A program made the position numbers and the translations under genes. From Sphingobacteriales bacterium (lineage in GTDB: Bacteria; Bacteroidota; Bacteroidia; Chitinophagales; CAIOSU01): 64,000 nt of DNA. The DNA is taken from the NCBI GenBank assembly GCA_027483645.1, contig JAIXUD010000007.1, positions 1 to 64,000 on the forward strand, written 5' to 3'. Below, piece by piece: positions 18,436-27,971 of this stretch; the first letter of the stretch is position 1, and every line of letters starts with the position of its first letter. The notes under the pieces were generated by a model, which was given only the letters and a program-made list of their open reading frames with translations, had not been told where the DNA came from and did no database searches.

Positions 18436-21387
18436 TTAAAACAAGCTCTGCTGGCCGCCATCCGTAGGTGGCTTGGTGGTTTTGGTGTTCTTTTTTACAT
18501 CCCATTCCACCTCGCTGCCAGTGCTTAGCATAGAGTCGTCGGGTTTAATATCACCTTTTCCCCGCTCTGTTTCTGTTTCTTTCTTTACCTCGGGCTTCGG
18601 CGGCTCAGGTTTAGGGGTTGATGGTGAGGTCGCTGGCTTGGCCAGTTCAACTGGTTTTTCTACTGGTTTGGGTGCGGCTTGCTTTGGGGCAGGTTTTTCT
18701 ACTGCTACGTCCTCATCCACTTCATCATCAGCTGTTTCATCATCAGCTGTTTCTGCCGCATCATCATCCTCGCTATCATCTTCGCTGGTAGCATCGTCGT
18801 TCAAGGTGTCGTCATCATCAGTATCATCGTCATCGCCACCCACAGGCATAACTTCCGGCTCAGGATCGGGGTCGCTGTCGAGAGCTTTAATGCTCACCAC
18901 ATCGTTTAGGCTAATGCGGTTGCCCAGCGCCTTCCATCCTTTTATATCGATAAAGTCTGCTAAGGCGACTAACTCTGTTTCCGGAGTTTTGGCTTTGCCC
19001 TTGGTTACTTTTACTTCTACATTCGGGCGGTTATCCAGCGTTACTAGCGTTAGCTTGCTTTCCTTCGCTTCGCTGATGAAGAGGTATTTCTGCCCTGGCT
19101 TGGTTTGCTCTATCAAGAAACGCTTCACAAAGTAGTTCTGCTTCTCGCCGTCGTAATGTATGGCAGTAACCACTTGATCTACATCTAGCTTCTGCAATAT
19201 TTTAATGTCGCCCAACTCGTAGCGGTTCGTCATTTCGAAGCCGGTTACCTCGTAGTGCCCATCTTTATAAATAACCAGTATCTTGTCGTCGCCCTCAAAA
19301 TTGCCCAGGTAGCGGCCACGCTCGTCCATATTCAAGCGCCCTACCGACTCATCCAACCATACATTTATACCCCCCAGCGTAGAAGTGCCCGAGGATATCT
19401 TCTCAATTTTCTTCACTGGGTACTTGGTAAGGGTATTACCCTTGCTGGTGCGGCCTTTTATCTCCAGGTGCGAGAAGTCGAATTCAAACTTCTTTACCCG
19501 GGCCAAGCTACCCAACGTAAGCTGCACGCCCACAATCTCCGCCTCGCCATTGGGGTTAGCGCTAAAGTAGAGCACCTTGCTGGACTTACTGCCTTGGGTT
19601 ACGTCGTATTCTTTGTCGCGGGTTACGGCTGGTACCGCGAAACGTTTTACAAACGCGCGCTTGCTCTTGGTATCCCAATAAGCAGCGTTGTATATCATGC
19701 GCTCGTCTCCCTTCTTCCAAACCCCGGCATAGATGATACCCTTGCCTACGAAAGCCTTCTCGCTCACACGGGTTACCTGGTAGCGGCCATCTTCTAGGAA
19801 AACAATCACATCATCAATATCCGAGCAATCACCAATGTATTCGTCCTTCTTCATACCGTAGCCAATGAAACCCTCTTCGCGGTTCACATATAGCTTTTGG
19901 TTGGCCACTGCTACTTGCGCTGCCTGTATATTATCAAACTGGCGTATCTCCGTTTTGCGGTGGCGGCCCTTGCCGAATTTATCTTTCAGACGCTGGTAGT
20001 AGGCAATCGCATAGTCGGTAAGGTGTTTCAGGTGGTATTTTACCTGCTTCAGTTCCTCTTCTAACTTTTTAATATGCTCATCGGCCTTGAAGGCATCAAA
20101 CTTAGAGATACGCTTGATGCGGATTTCGGTAAGCCTGATGATATCCTCCTCGGTAATCTCGCGATAAAATATGCTCTTGTGCGGCTCCAAACCACGGTCG
20201 ATAGCGCTGATAACACCTTCCCAAGTTTCTTCTTCCTCAATATCACGGTAAATGCGGTTCTCAATAAATATCTTCTCTAGCGATGCAAAGTGCCACTTTT
20301 CTTCCAGTGCCTTTTTCTCAATCTCCAGCTCGCGGCGCAGCAGTTCTTTGGTTTGGAACGTGCATAGGCGCAGTATCTCGTTTACGTTGAGGAAGTGCGG
20401 CTTATCTTGAATGATAATACAGGCGTTGGGCGAGATACTCACCTCGCACTCCGTAAAGGCAAAGAGCGCATCAATGGTTACGTCCGGCGAAATACCTGGT
20501 GCCAGCTCAATTACTACCTCCACATCGGCAGCAGTGTTATCCACCACCTTCTTAATCTTAATTTTACCCTTATCATTGGCTTTGATGATGCTATCAATCA
20601 AGCTGGTAGTAGTAGTACCGAAGGGTATTTCCCTTATGATAAGGGTCTTTTTATCGGGTGCCTCAATTTTGGCGCGAACCTTTACACGGCCGCCACGGGC
20701 ACCGCCATTATATTCGGCTACATCTACCGAGCCACCGGTAAGAAAGTCAGGATAGATGATAACGTTCTCGCCCTTCAATATCGCAATGGAGCCATCAATC
20801 AACTCTATAAAGTTGTGGGGCAGTACCTTGGTGGCCAAGCCAACCGCAATACCCTCCACACCATGTGCCAGCAGCAGCGGGAATTTCATGGGCAGGGTAA
20901 CCGGCTCGCGCTTACGTCCGTCGTAGGAGAGTTGCCACTCAGTAGTATTGTCGTTAAAGGCAACTTCCAGCGCAAACTTGCTCAGGCGCGCCTCGATGTA
21001 ACGCGGGGCTGCTGAGCCGTCGCCAGTGCGGATGTCGCCCCAGTTACCTTGGGTTTCTATTAAAAGGTCTTTCTGCCCGAGGTTTACCATGGCATCGCCG
21101 ATGGAGGCATCGCCGTGGGGGTGGTACTGCATCGTCTGCCCGATGGTGTTGGCCACCTTATTGAAACGGCCATCGTCCATCTCCTTCATGGCATGAAGGA
21201 TGCGGCGCTGCACCGGCTTCAGGCCATCTTCAATGGCAGGCACAGCACGCTCGAGGATTACGTAAGAGGCGTAATCCAGAAACCAATCCTTATACATACC
21301 GCCCACCGCCACCGAGCCCGATAGTTGCTCGCCGTCGCCAGTTGGTTGTATCTCGTCTGCAGGTAGGTCTTCTAACTCTTCACTCAT
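18436..21387 (-). CDS. parC: DNA gyrase/topoisomerase IV subunit A
   Basis: ASYVILERAVPAIEDGLKPVQRRILHAM, QYHPHGDASIGDAMVNLGQ, catalytic GDGSAAPRYIEARLS; start set at MSEELED. Confidence 0.93.
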   Translation of the reverse strand: MSEELEDLPADEIQPTGDGEQLSGSVAVGGMYKDWFLDYASYVILERAVPAIEDGLKPVQRRILHAMKEMDDGRFNKVANTIGQTMQYHPHGDASIGDAMVNLGQKDLLIETQGNWGDIRTGDGSAAPRYIEARLSKFALEVAFNDNTTEWQLSYDGRKREPVTLPMKFPLLLAHGVEGIAVGLATKVLPHNFIELIDGSIAILKGENVIIYPDFLTGGSVDVAEYNGGARGGRVKVRAKIEAPDKKTLIIREIPFGTTTTSLIDSIIKANDKGKIKIKKVVDNTAADVEVVIELAPGISPDVTIDALFAFTECEVSISPNACIIIQDKPHFLNVNEILRLCTFQTKELLRRELEIEKKALEEKWHFASLEKIFIENRIYRDIEEEETWEGVISAIDRGLEPHKSIFYREITEEDIIRLTEIRIKRISKFDAFKADEHIKKLEEELKQVKYHLKHLTDYAIAYYQRLKDKFGKGRHRKTEIRQFDNIQAAQVAVANQKLYVNREEGFIGYGMKKDEYIGDCSDIDDVIVFLEDGRYQVTRVSEKAFVGKGIIYAGVWKKGDERMIYNAAYWDTKSKRAFVKRFAVPAVTRDKEYDVTQGSKSSKVLYFSANPNGEAEIVGVQLTLGSLARVKKFEFDFSHLEIKGRTSKGNTLTKYPVKKIEKISSGTSTLGGINVWLDESVGRLNMDERGRYLGNFEGDDKILVIYKDGHYEVTGFEMTNRYELGDIKILQKLDVDQVVTAIHYDGEKQNYFVKRFLIEQTKPGQKYLFISEAKESKLTLVTLDNRPNVEVKVTKGKAKTPETELVALADFIDIKGWKALGNRISLNDVVSIKALDSDPDPEPEVMPVGGDDDDTDDDDTLNDDATSEDDSEDDDAAETADDETADDEVDEDVAVEKPAPKQAAPKPVEKPVELAKPATSPSTPKPEPPKPEVKKETETERGKGDIKPDDSMLSTGSEVEWDVKKNTKTTKPPTDGGQQSLF

Positions 21388-21391
21388 GGTT

Positions 21392-21480
21392 TGATGTACA
21401 ATGTACGATGTACGAAGTACAATGTATTTTGGCACTCAACGCACCGCTACTTGATACTTGATACTCACTACTTGATACTA
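21392..21480. repeat. compound word repeat upstream of parC (gatgtacaatgtacgatgtacgaagtacaatgta ... tacttgatacttgatactcactacttgatacta)
   Basis: GTACnATGTAC words, then a 31-nt block identical in reverse complement to 2657-2687. Confidence 0.85.
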
Positions 21481-21630
21481 ATCGAAGCAAAGATAACACC
21501 CCTTTTGGCTATTTTATTTAGTAGATAATAACAATAGGGTGTGGGAAACGTGGATTGGGTGGATGATTGAGAAAACGACATTACCCAACATTTCGTTTGG
21601 CATTATCTATATTTATATCAAAAGAAAGCA

Positions 21631-22458
21631 TTGCTTAGGGCGACACTTATTTTCTTAATGATAATGCAATTGCTAGCTTGCCAGCAAGTGCCTAAGCCAT
21701 TAGCAATAACCGATATCCTATTCCCCAACCCAGAGCGCGATGCTTTGAGAGCAAACGGTATCAGAGAAATAGTGGCGTTTTGCGCTTCTACTGGTGGGTG
21801 TTTCAATAATCCAGACATTACGAACGACGACACCTTCAACATATCCTACTATGATACGCTGGGAAATTTACTGTTTGAAGACCCAGTAAATATGTTTGGG
21901 GCAGTTGATGAGCACCATTGGTATAATCATTTGGGCTGGGAAATTATTGACTACGAATATAACGACCACGACTATTTTTATCTGTATAGTTATGATTCTA
22001 CCGAACGGAAGCTCTTCCAGTACTATTATATGCGGCCACCTCAATGCATAGTTGCCGTCTGGGATTTTGATGAAAAAGGTAGGCCGATTCGCTCATTTAA
22101 TTGGGCTTCAGAAACAACTTTTGTATATGATAGCTTGGGCAGGATAATACTGAAAAATCAAGTTTATTTTGCTGACTTCCTAGCTGAACACAGGGGAAAG
22201 TTCGGCAGCCAGATAAAAACGGAATACCATTATCAAGGCACCACTTCCTTACTCACCCAAATAACATATACGCAACTGGATACCACCAACGCTCTTATGC
22301 GCCACAGCTACATAAAATACTATGATGCACAAGGGCTACCGATAACAAAAAAAGAGCAAGATGGATTAGAATTAAGGTATAACTTGCACAAAACCACTAC
22401 TTGGGAACGGGATGATAGAAAGGAACGACAATCTTTTCCAGAACCCTTTAATAAATAG
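21631..22458 (+). CDS. hypothetical lipoprotein
   Basis: Lipobox-like MLRATLIFLMIMQLLACQQ; 275 aa. Confidence 0.6.
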   Translation: MLRATLIFLMIMQLLACQQVPKPLAITDILFPNPERDALRANGIREIVAFCASTGGCFNNPDITNDDTFNISYYDTLGNLLFEDPVNMFGAVDEHHWYNHLGWEIIDYEYNDHDYFYLYSYDSTERKLFQYYYMRPPQCIVAVWDFDEKGRPIRSFNWASETTFVYDSLGRIILKNQVYFADFLAEHRGKFGSQIKTEYHYQGTTSLLTQITYTQLDTTNALMRHSYIKYYDAQGLPITKKEQDGLELRYNLHKTTTWERDDRKERQSFPEPFNK

Positions 22459-22497
22459 CCTTCTGGCTAATTCTCTATATTTACAAAAAAGGCAATA

Positions 22498-23007
22498 ATG
22501 ATATTACCCCATGACCATGTAGTTTATGAAACCAACCTTACGCCCCAAGAAGTATTTGAGCGACTGGATCTAATAATTGATAATCAAAACGATTCATTTT
22601 ACTTCCCATCCCGCTCGTCCAAACGTTTTTCCGGTAAATGGAAATCCAAAACCCAGTTTCGCATTTTTAGAAACATTAAGTACAAAAATAGCTTTCTCCC
22701 ACTGTTGCATGGCACTATTGAGCCAACGCCCAATGGCAGCCGTGTGGCTATAAAATTTCGACTGGCAGTGTTTATCAAAACCTTCTCTATAATATGGCTG
22801 TCGGGGATTACTTTTTTTACGGGGGCGGTTATATATAGAGTGGCCGAAACTGGATTGAACCGCGAAAATGTTATTGGACCACTTTTAGTTGTATTCTTTT
22901 ACATGTTTTTCTTCTTCCTGTCTTGGTTTGCTTTCGGGAACGAAGCCGACGGTACTAAAGATTACCTGAAGAAATTGCTGGAAGCTAAAGTTATAAAACG
23001 CAAATAG
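22498..23007 (+). CDS. hypothetical membrane protein
   Basis: 169 aa with two hydrophobic segments (IIWLSGITFFTGAVIYRV, LLVVFFYMFFFFLSWFAF). Confidence 0.6.
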   Translation: MILPHDHVVYETNLTPQEVFERLDLIIDNQNDSFYFPSRSSKRFSGKWKSKTQFRIFRNIKYKNSFLPLLHGTIEPTPNGSRVAIKFRLAVFIKTFSIIWLSGITFFTGAVIYRVAETGLNRENVIGPLLVVFFYMFFFFLSWFAFGNEADGTKDYLKKLLEAKVIKRK

Positions 23008-23063
23008 TTGTTGGCACCTTTTGCCAACCTTCAATGTTACAACATTCAACTAGCTTTGATTTT

Positions 23064-23771
23064 ATGAAAGTAGAAATTTGGTCGGACGTGATGTGTCCGT
23101 TTTGTTATATCGGCAAGCGCAAGTTTGAGCAGGCGCTTGGCCAATTTGATAATGCCCAAGACGTAAAAATTGAGTGGCACAGCTTTATGCTAGACCCTGA
23201 TATGAAGGCCGACGGCAACACCACCGTGTATCAATACCTAGCCGATCGGAAGGGTATGAGCCTAGAGCAGAGCAAACAAATGCACCAGAACGTGGCCAAT
23301 ATGGCTAAGGAAGCGGGGCTTACTTACAATTTTGACAAGGCCATTAAAGCCAACTCATTCGATGCGCACCGGTTGAGCCAACTGGCCAAGCAAGATGGAT
23401 TGGATGATGCCGCCGAGGAAGCTTTGTTTAAAGCCTACTTTACCGATGGCAAAAATATTGCCGACCACACGGTGCTCACCGAAATAGGCAAACAGATAGG
23501 ATTAGATGGCAGCAAAGTAGCCGAGGTATTGGCTAGCGATGCCTATGCGCAAGACGTATGGGCCGATGTAAAAGAAGCTCAAAGTATTGGCGTGCGAGGT
23601 GTGCCCTTCTTCGTTATCAATAGAAAATATGCAGTGAGCGGTGCACAACCTAGTGAGCAGTTTCTGCAAGTGCTTAATACCGCCTTCGCCGAATGGAAAC
23701 AGGAAAACCCCACTAAACTATTGCAGGTGCAAAATGGCCAAAGCTGCGATGTGGATGGCAATTGCGATTGA
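23064..23771 (+). CDS. DsbA family oxidoreductase (FrnE-like)
   Basis: VEIWSDVMCPFCYIGKRKFEQAL; SIGVRGVPFFVINRKYAVSGAQPSEQF. Confidence 0.95.
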   Translation: MKVEIWSDVMCPFCYIGKRKFEQALGQFDNAQDVKIEWHSFMLDPDMKADGNTTVYQYLADRKGMSLEQSKQMHQNVANMAKEAGLTYNFDKAIKANSFDAHRLSQLAKQDGLDDAAEEALFKAYFTDGKNIADHTVLTEIGKQIGLDGSKVAEVLASDAYAQDVWADVKEAQSIGVRGVPFFVINRKYAVSGAQPSEQFLQVLNTAFAEWKQENPTKLLQVQNGQSCDVDGNCD

Positions 23772-23787
23772 GTGAAGGCAATAAAAA

Positions 23788-23831
23788 AGGGCTAAAACTG
23801 CTCCGCGGTTAGCGGGGTTGCTTTAGCCCTC
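23788..23831 (+). terminator. stem-loop terminator after the DsbA-like gene
   Basis: agggctaaa...tttagccct stem with A/T-rich flanks. Confidence 0.6.
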
Positions 23832-24055
23832 CCAGTTGTCGGACTGTCTTGGAAAATGTCTTTTGTCGTTATTGAGACATTAAGATAGGTCTTTTAACGT
23901 AGAAATTTATGCGCAAGGGCAAAAATTTAACATTTCCGATACCTCGTTTTAAGTTGCTACTGCTACTTGCTACCACAGCTCGCAAATAGAACTTGCTTAA
24001 GTTAAATTGCTATCGTGGTTATAACATTGCAACTATTCGTGTTAGTTTTGCCGCT

Positions 24056-24706
24056 ATGTCATACCTCAAGGAATTTTTAGACTTTTTTCTTCATTTGGAT
24101 GTGCATCTTAATGATTGGGCGGCGGAATACGGCGCACTCACCTACATCATTTTGTTTCTGATTATCTTTATTGAGACGGGTCTAATAGTAATGCCCTTCT
24201 TACCCGGCGATTCGTTGCTGTTTGCTTGTGGCGCGCTTGCGGCTACTGATGGCAGCCCCCTCAATGTTTTCTTGTTGTTCATAATTATGTTCGTTGCAGC
24301 CGTTTTGGGCGATACCGTTAACTACTCCATTGGCAATTACGTCGGGCCTAAGGTCTTTAAGCGCGATTATCGATTCTTCAAACGAGAGTATCTGCTCAAA
24401 ACCGAGGCTTTCTATGAAAAATACGGTGGTAAAACCATTATTATTGCGCGCTTTATACCTATCATACGCACGTTTGCACCGTTTGTGGCGGGCGTAGGTA
24501 CCATGAAATACAGCCGCTTTATTGCCTACAATGTTATCGGTGCCTTCCTTTGGGTAGCGGGCTTTTTAATTATCGGCTATCTGTTTGGCAACCTACCGGC
24601 GGTGAAGAAGAACTTTACCTTGGTTATTTTCGGTATCATCTTCCTATCCATTTTACCTCCATTTATTGAGTACTTCCGTAACAGGAATTTGAAGCCGAAG
24701 GTGTAG
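24056..24706 (+). CDS. DedA family membrane protein
   Basis: FIETGLIVMPFLPGDSLLF, GDTVNYSIGNYVGPKVF, YGGKTIIIARFIPIIRTFAPFVAGVGTM. Confidence 0.95.
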   Translation: MSYLKEFLDFFLHLDVHLNDWAAEYGALTYIILFLIIFIETGLIVMPFLPGDSLLFACGALAATDGSPLNVFLLFIIMFVAAVLGDTVNYSIGNYVGPKVFKRDYRFFKREYLLKTEAFYEKYGGKTIIIARFIPIIRTFAPFVAGVGTMKYSRFIAYNVIGAFLWVAGFLIIGYLFGNLPAVKKNFTLVIFGIIFLSILPPFIEYFRNRNLKPKV

Positions 24707-24776
24707 TTTTTGAACTGACTGTGCGCTCATATTTTTATAGACAATCTCAAGGTTTTTAGCGTAATTAGGATATCCT

Positions 24777-25151
24777 ATGGAGAAATTACGCGCGGATAAG
24801 TGGCTGTGGGCGGTGCGGGTGTTTAAAACCCGCAGCGTAGCGGCCGATGCCTGCAATGCAGGCAAGGTGAAACTGGAGGGCGACAGCATAAAGCCCGCTA
24901 AAGAGCTGAAGGTGGGCGACACCGTGCAGATAACCCGAGAGCAGCAACGCTTAGTATACAAGATTATAAAGCTGATTGACAAGCGCGTTGGTGCCCCCGA
25001 AGCCCAAGCCTGCTACGAAGATATTACCCCACCTGAACAACAAGAAGGCAAGCTGCCCTCCGTATTCCTATTCCCTAACCGAGATCGTGGAGCTGGCCGC
25101 CCCACCAAAAAAGAGCGTCGAGATATGGGGAAGTTGCGGGGGGATAAATGA
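24777..25151 (+). CDS. RNA-binding S4 domain protein (HslR-like)
   Basis: MEKLRADKWLWAVRVFKTRSVAADACNAGKVKLEG; C-terminal GRPTKKERRDM. Confidence 0.93.
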   Translation: MEKLRADKWLWAVRVFKTRSVAADACNAGKVKLEGDSIKPAKELKVGDTVQITREQQRLVYKIIKLIDKRVGAPEAQACYEDITPPEQQEGKLPSVFLFPNRDRGAGRPTKKERRDMGKLRGDK

Positions 25152-25206
25152 TTTTTGGACGATGGACGATACCCTGAAAGCAAACGAAAATATTATAATT
25201 TAGTAG

Positions 25207-25731
25207 GTGAAAATGAAAGAAACAGGCATTGACATAGAAATAGATAAACTCACCAATTCCATTCAGAATGCTGTAACTGGGGATGTTTTTCAAACGGAGA
25301 TTTCCCTTTTAACTAAGGCGGAAATCAAACTTATTATTAAGAAAAATGGTTGGTTGTTTAATTGGGTGCAAGAATATAAGGCGCCAGAAAAAGAGGTGTA
25401 TAAACTTACTATTTTAAACAATTCAGCAATTGTTCAAGGTATAGTGAGCTTAGAAATAAAAGCTGATCATGTTTACATGCATTTAATTGAAAGTGCTATT
25501 TTTAATAAGGGAAAGGATAAGGTTTATTTAGGGGTACCGGGAAATTTGGTAGCCTTTGCTTGTAAACTATCCTTTCAACGAGGTCATGAAGGCAATGTAG
25601 CTTTTGTATCTAAGTCAAACTTGATTCAACATTACATTGATGTTCTAGGCGCAGTTCACGTGGGAGGAAGGATTATGATTGTTGACAAAACCGCAGCACT
25701 GAAGTTGATTGAAAAGTACTTTAAAAACTGA
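25207..25731 (+). CDS. GNAT-like N-acetyltransferase-fold protein (candidate toxin)
   Basis: C-terminal half VAFACKLSFQRGHEGNVAFVSKSNLIQHYIDVLGAVHVGGRIMIVDKTAALKLIEKYF has GNAT-like spacing. Confidence 0.6.
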   Translation: MKMKETGIDIEIDKLTNSIQNAVTGDVFQTEISLLTKAEIKLIIKKNGWLFNWVQEYKAPEKEVYKLTILNNSAIVQGIVSLEIKADHVYMHLIESAIFNKGKDKVYLGVPGNLVAFACKLSFQRGHEGNVAFVSKSNLIQHYIDVLGAVHVGGRIMIVDKTAALKLIEKYFKN

Positions 25732-25735
25732 CAAA

Positions 25736-25906
25736 ATGAAAAATTCAAAAAAATATTTGGATGTTGATTTTATTGGTGGAGAAAAACCCTTGACAGCGGA
25801 AGAACAAAAAACAATTTCCACTTACATAGCAAATAATAAAGTGGGAACCGTAAAAAAACAGTTGCGGAAGATTCGCAACAAAAGGATACAGAAAAAAGAT
25901 GCGTAA
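25736..25906 (+). CDS. small basic protein (candidate antitoxin partner)
   Basis: 56 aa MKNSKKYLDVDFIGGEKPLTAEEQKTISTYIANNKVGTVKKQLRKIRNKRIQKKDA; 4 nt after the preceding stop. Confidence 0.6.
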   Translation: MKNSKKYLDVDFIGGEKPLTAEEQKTISTYIANNKVGTVKKQLRKIRNKRIQKKDA

Positions 25907-25962
25907 CAATAGATACCAATATCGAGACACAGGGTCTTTCTTCTCCTAACACCCACTTAGCA

Positions 25963-26865
25963 CTAGTTCCGAAACGCCAACAAAGTCTTATCGCATTTCA
26001 CTTCCAACCGGTACTTCCCGCCCATTACCAACGCCCGGTTATCGGCAATATGACCAGCGGGGAAACCGAAACAAACAGGGAAGTTATAACCCGAAACCTG
26101 TTCTTGAATGATTTCGTAGGCAGTTTGCCCAAAAGGGATGGCGTTGTCTCGCATATCGTTAAAGCCGCCAATAACTAATCCGGCAAGGTGTTCTAATTTA
26201 CCAGCGCGGTCTAGTTGCACCATCATGCGGTCGATGTGGTAGAGGTACTCATCGAGGTCTTCTAGAAACAGAATTTTACCCCTCGTATCAATATCCGAAA
26301 CACTGCCACTCATACTAAGCAGCACCGAAAGGTTGCCCCCAACTAAAATGCCCTCGGCACTGCCAATGCGATTAAACTCATGTGGCTCGATATTAAATGA
26401 ATGAGGCTCACCAGCAAGTGCACCTTTCAGGCTATCGAGTGCTTCGGGCGTATTGGTGGGGAAGTTTACAGGCATAGACGCATGTAGCGTGGCAATACCG
26501 AACTGCAGCAAATGCCCGTGCAGCACAGTAATATCGCTGTAGCCAATTATCCATTTGGGTTGTTGGCGAAATTGACTAAAATCCAATCGATCCACAATGC
26601 GTACCGTGCCGTATCCACCCCGCGCGCAGATAATGGCCTTTACCGTTGGATCATCAAACTGCTGTTGAAAATCTGCAGCACGCTCCTCATCCGTTCCGCT
26701 GAACTGGTGGTGCTCACCACCCACACTGCTGCCCAGCTTTACCTTATATCCCCAGCTTTCTAAAATTGCAATAGCGGGATGTAGCTCTGCAGCCATCATT
26801 TTACGGGCAGGGCAAACAATGGCAATGGTATCGCCAGGCTCTAGGTATTGGGGCAACAAGCTCAT
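25963..26865 (-). CDS. LD-carboxypeptidase (peptidase S66)
   Basis: LEPGDTIAIVCPARKM, ICARGGYGTVRIVDRLDF, IIGYSDITVLHGHL, GILVGGNLSVL, LFLEDLDEYLYHIDRM. Confidence 0.95.
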   Translation of the reverse strand: MSLLPQYLEPGDTIAIVCPARKMMAAELHPAIAILESWGYKVKLGSSVGGEHHQFSGTDEERAADFQQQFDDPTVKAIICARGGYGTVRIVDRLDFSQFRQQPKWIIGYSDITVLHGHLLQFGIATLHASMPVNFPTNTPEALDSLKGALAGEPHSFNIEPHEFNRIGSAEGILVGGNLSVLLSMSGSVSDIDTRGKILFLEDLDEYLYHIDRMMVQLDRAGKLEHLAGLVIGGFNDMRDNAIPFGQTAYEIIQEQVSGYNFPVCFGFPAGHIADNRALVMGGKYRLEVKCDKTLLAFRN

Positions 26866-27566
26866 AAGTTTGGGTTGTTAAAGGCATTCAAGTAGCGCTG
26901 AACGTAGTCGGCCATTTGCTTTTGCTTGTATTGCACTACAAACCGCGGATGATCAAGCCCAGCGATTCTACCGAATAGGCGATGTTTGGCATTAAACTGG
27001 GTAAGGAAGTCTACGTTTTTGCCCGAACCCATACAATAGACGGTCTCCTTATCTAACCCTAAATCGATTTGTTTTTTCAGCGTTTCGAGAATAAACGGCT
27101 CTACGGCATGCTGCAAATCCTTGCGGTCGTAATAGTTAAAGTTTACCCACTTATTGGCCTCGTTCAACTTCACAAAGCCGAGGGGGCAAATGGAGTTGAT
27201 GTAGAACTCACTATAAAACCGCTCGGCACCCCCGAACGCCTTCACCACCTCATACACAAATACCGACGAAGGCTCAAAGGTATGGAACTTGCTAAAGGGG
27301 ATGCCGCACACTTCGTTCAATCGCTTGGTATCGGTAAACGGTATGCCCGTAACGCCCGCCCCATGCCTGCCAGGGTTGATGCCTAATATACAACGGCGGG
27401 GCTTTTCATCACTGTAAAACTTGCGATAAAACTGCGTGCTAATATCCCATACCACCTCGGCATTCTCGCCTTTGTAGGGGTTCATCACCCCAATGCCATC
27501 GGGCAGCAAAGCTGGGTCGAGGTGTAGCTCTGAGTTAAACTGTAAGATTTTATCGGCAAAGGTCAT
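26862..27566 (-). CDS. uracil-DNA glycosylase family protein (SMUG2-like, DUF4918)
   Basis: CILGINPGRHGAGVTGIPFTD, FYINSICPLGFVK, GLDHPRFVVQYK; 4-nt overlap with the LD-carboxypeptidase start. Confidence 0.88.
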   Translation of the reverse strand: MTFADKILQFNSELHLDPALLPDGIGVMNPYKGENAEVVWDISTQFYRKFYSDEKPRRCILGINPGRHGAGVTGIPFTDTKRLNEVCGIPFSKFHTFEPSSVFVYEVVKAFGGAERFYSEFYINSICPLGFVKLNEANKWVNFNYYDRKDLQHAVEPFILETLKKQIDLGLDKETVYCMGSGKNVDFLTQFNAKHRLFGRIAGLDHPRFVVQYKQKQMADYVQRYLNAFNNPNL

Positions 27567-27735
27567 AAGGCAAAGGTAGTGGCTAGACACAAGATATTAG
27601 AAATGTCATCCTGAGCGTAGTCGAATGATACAAGACATAAGACTGCTTCATTTTCAAATTTCCTCATTTTCAAATTTTCAAATTAACCATGGCACAGCCT
27701 TTGCCCCTCCGCAATCAACAATAAAACACGAACAC

Positions 27736-27966
27736 ATGAAAACGCTATTGATGGGTGCTGGCTTGCTGATGATGGTAGGCGTGGCATCGTGTACCAAAGA
27801 CCATAGTTGTATTTGTTTTGACACCGCCGACCAAAACGAGATAACTCATACTTTCACCTACTCATCCATGAGCCGCGAGGAGGCCCGCGACCTGTGTTCG
27901 CAAAGTGCTATTGAACTCAACGCTACCGACTCATTGAACCGCTCATACCTCTGTACATTGGAGTAA
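27736..27966 (+). CDS. hypothetical small lipoprotein
   Basis: Lipobox MKTLLMGAGLLMMVGVASC. Confidence 0.7.
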   Translation: MKTLLMGAGLLMMVGVASCTKDHSCICFDTADQNEITHTFTYSSMSREEARDLCSQSAIELNATDSLNRSYLCTLE

Positions 27967-27971
27967 TAACT

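Noticed and set aside
19255-19797. 180-aa plus-strand ORF
   Set aside because: Antisense shadow of the topoisomerase subunit A gene with no recognisable domain.
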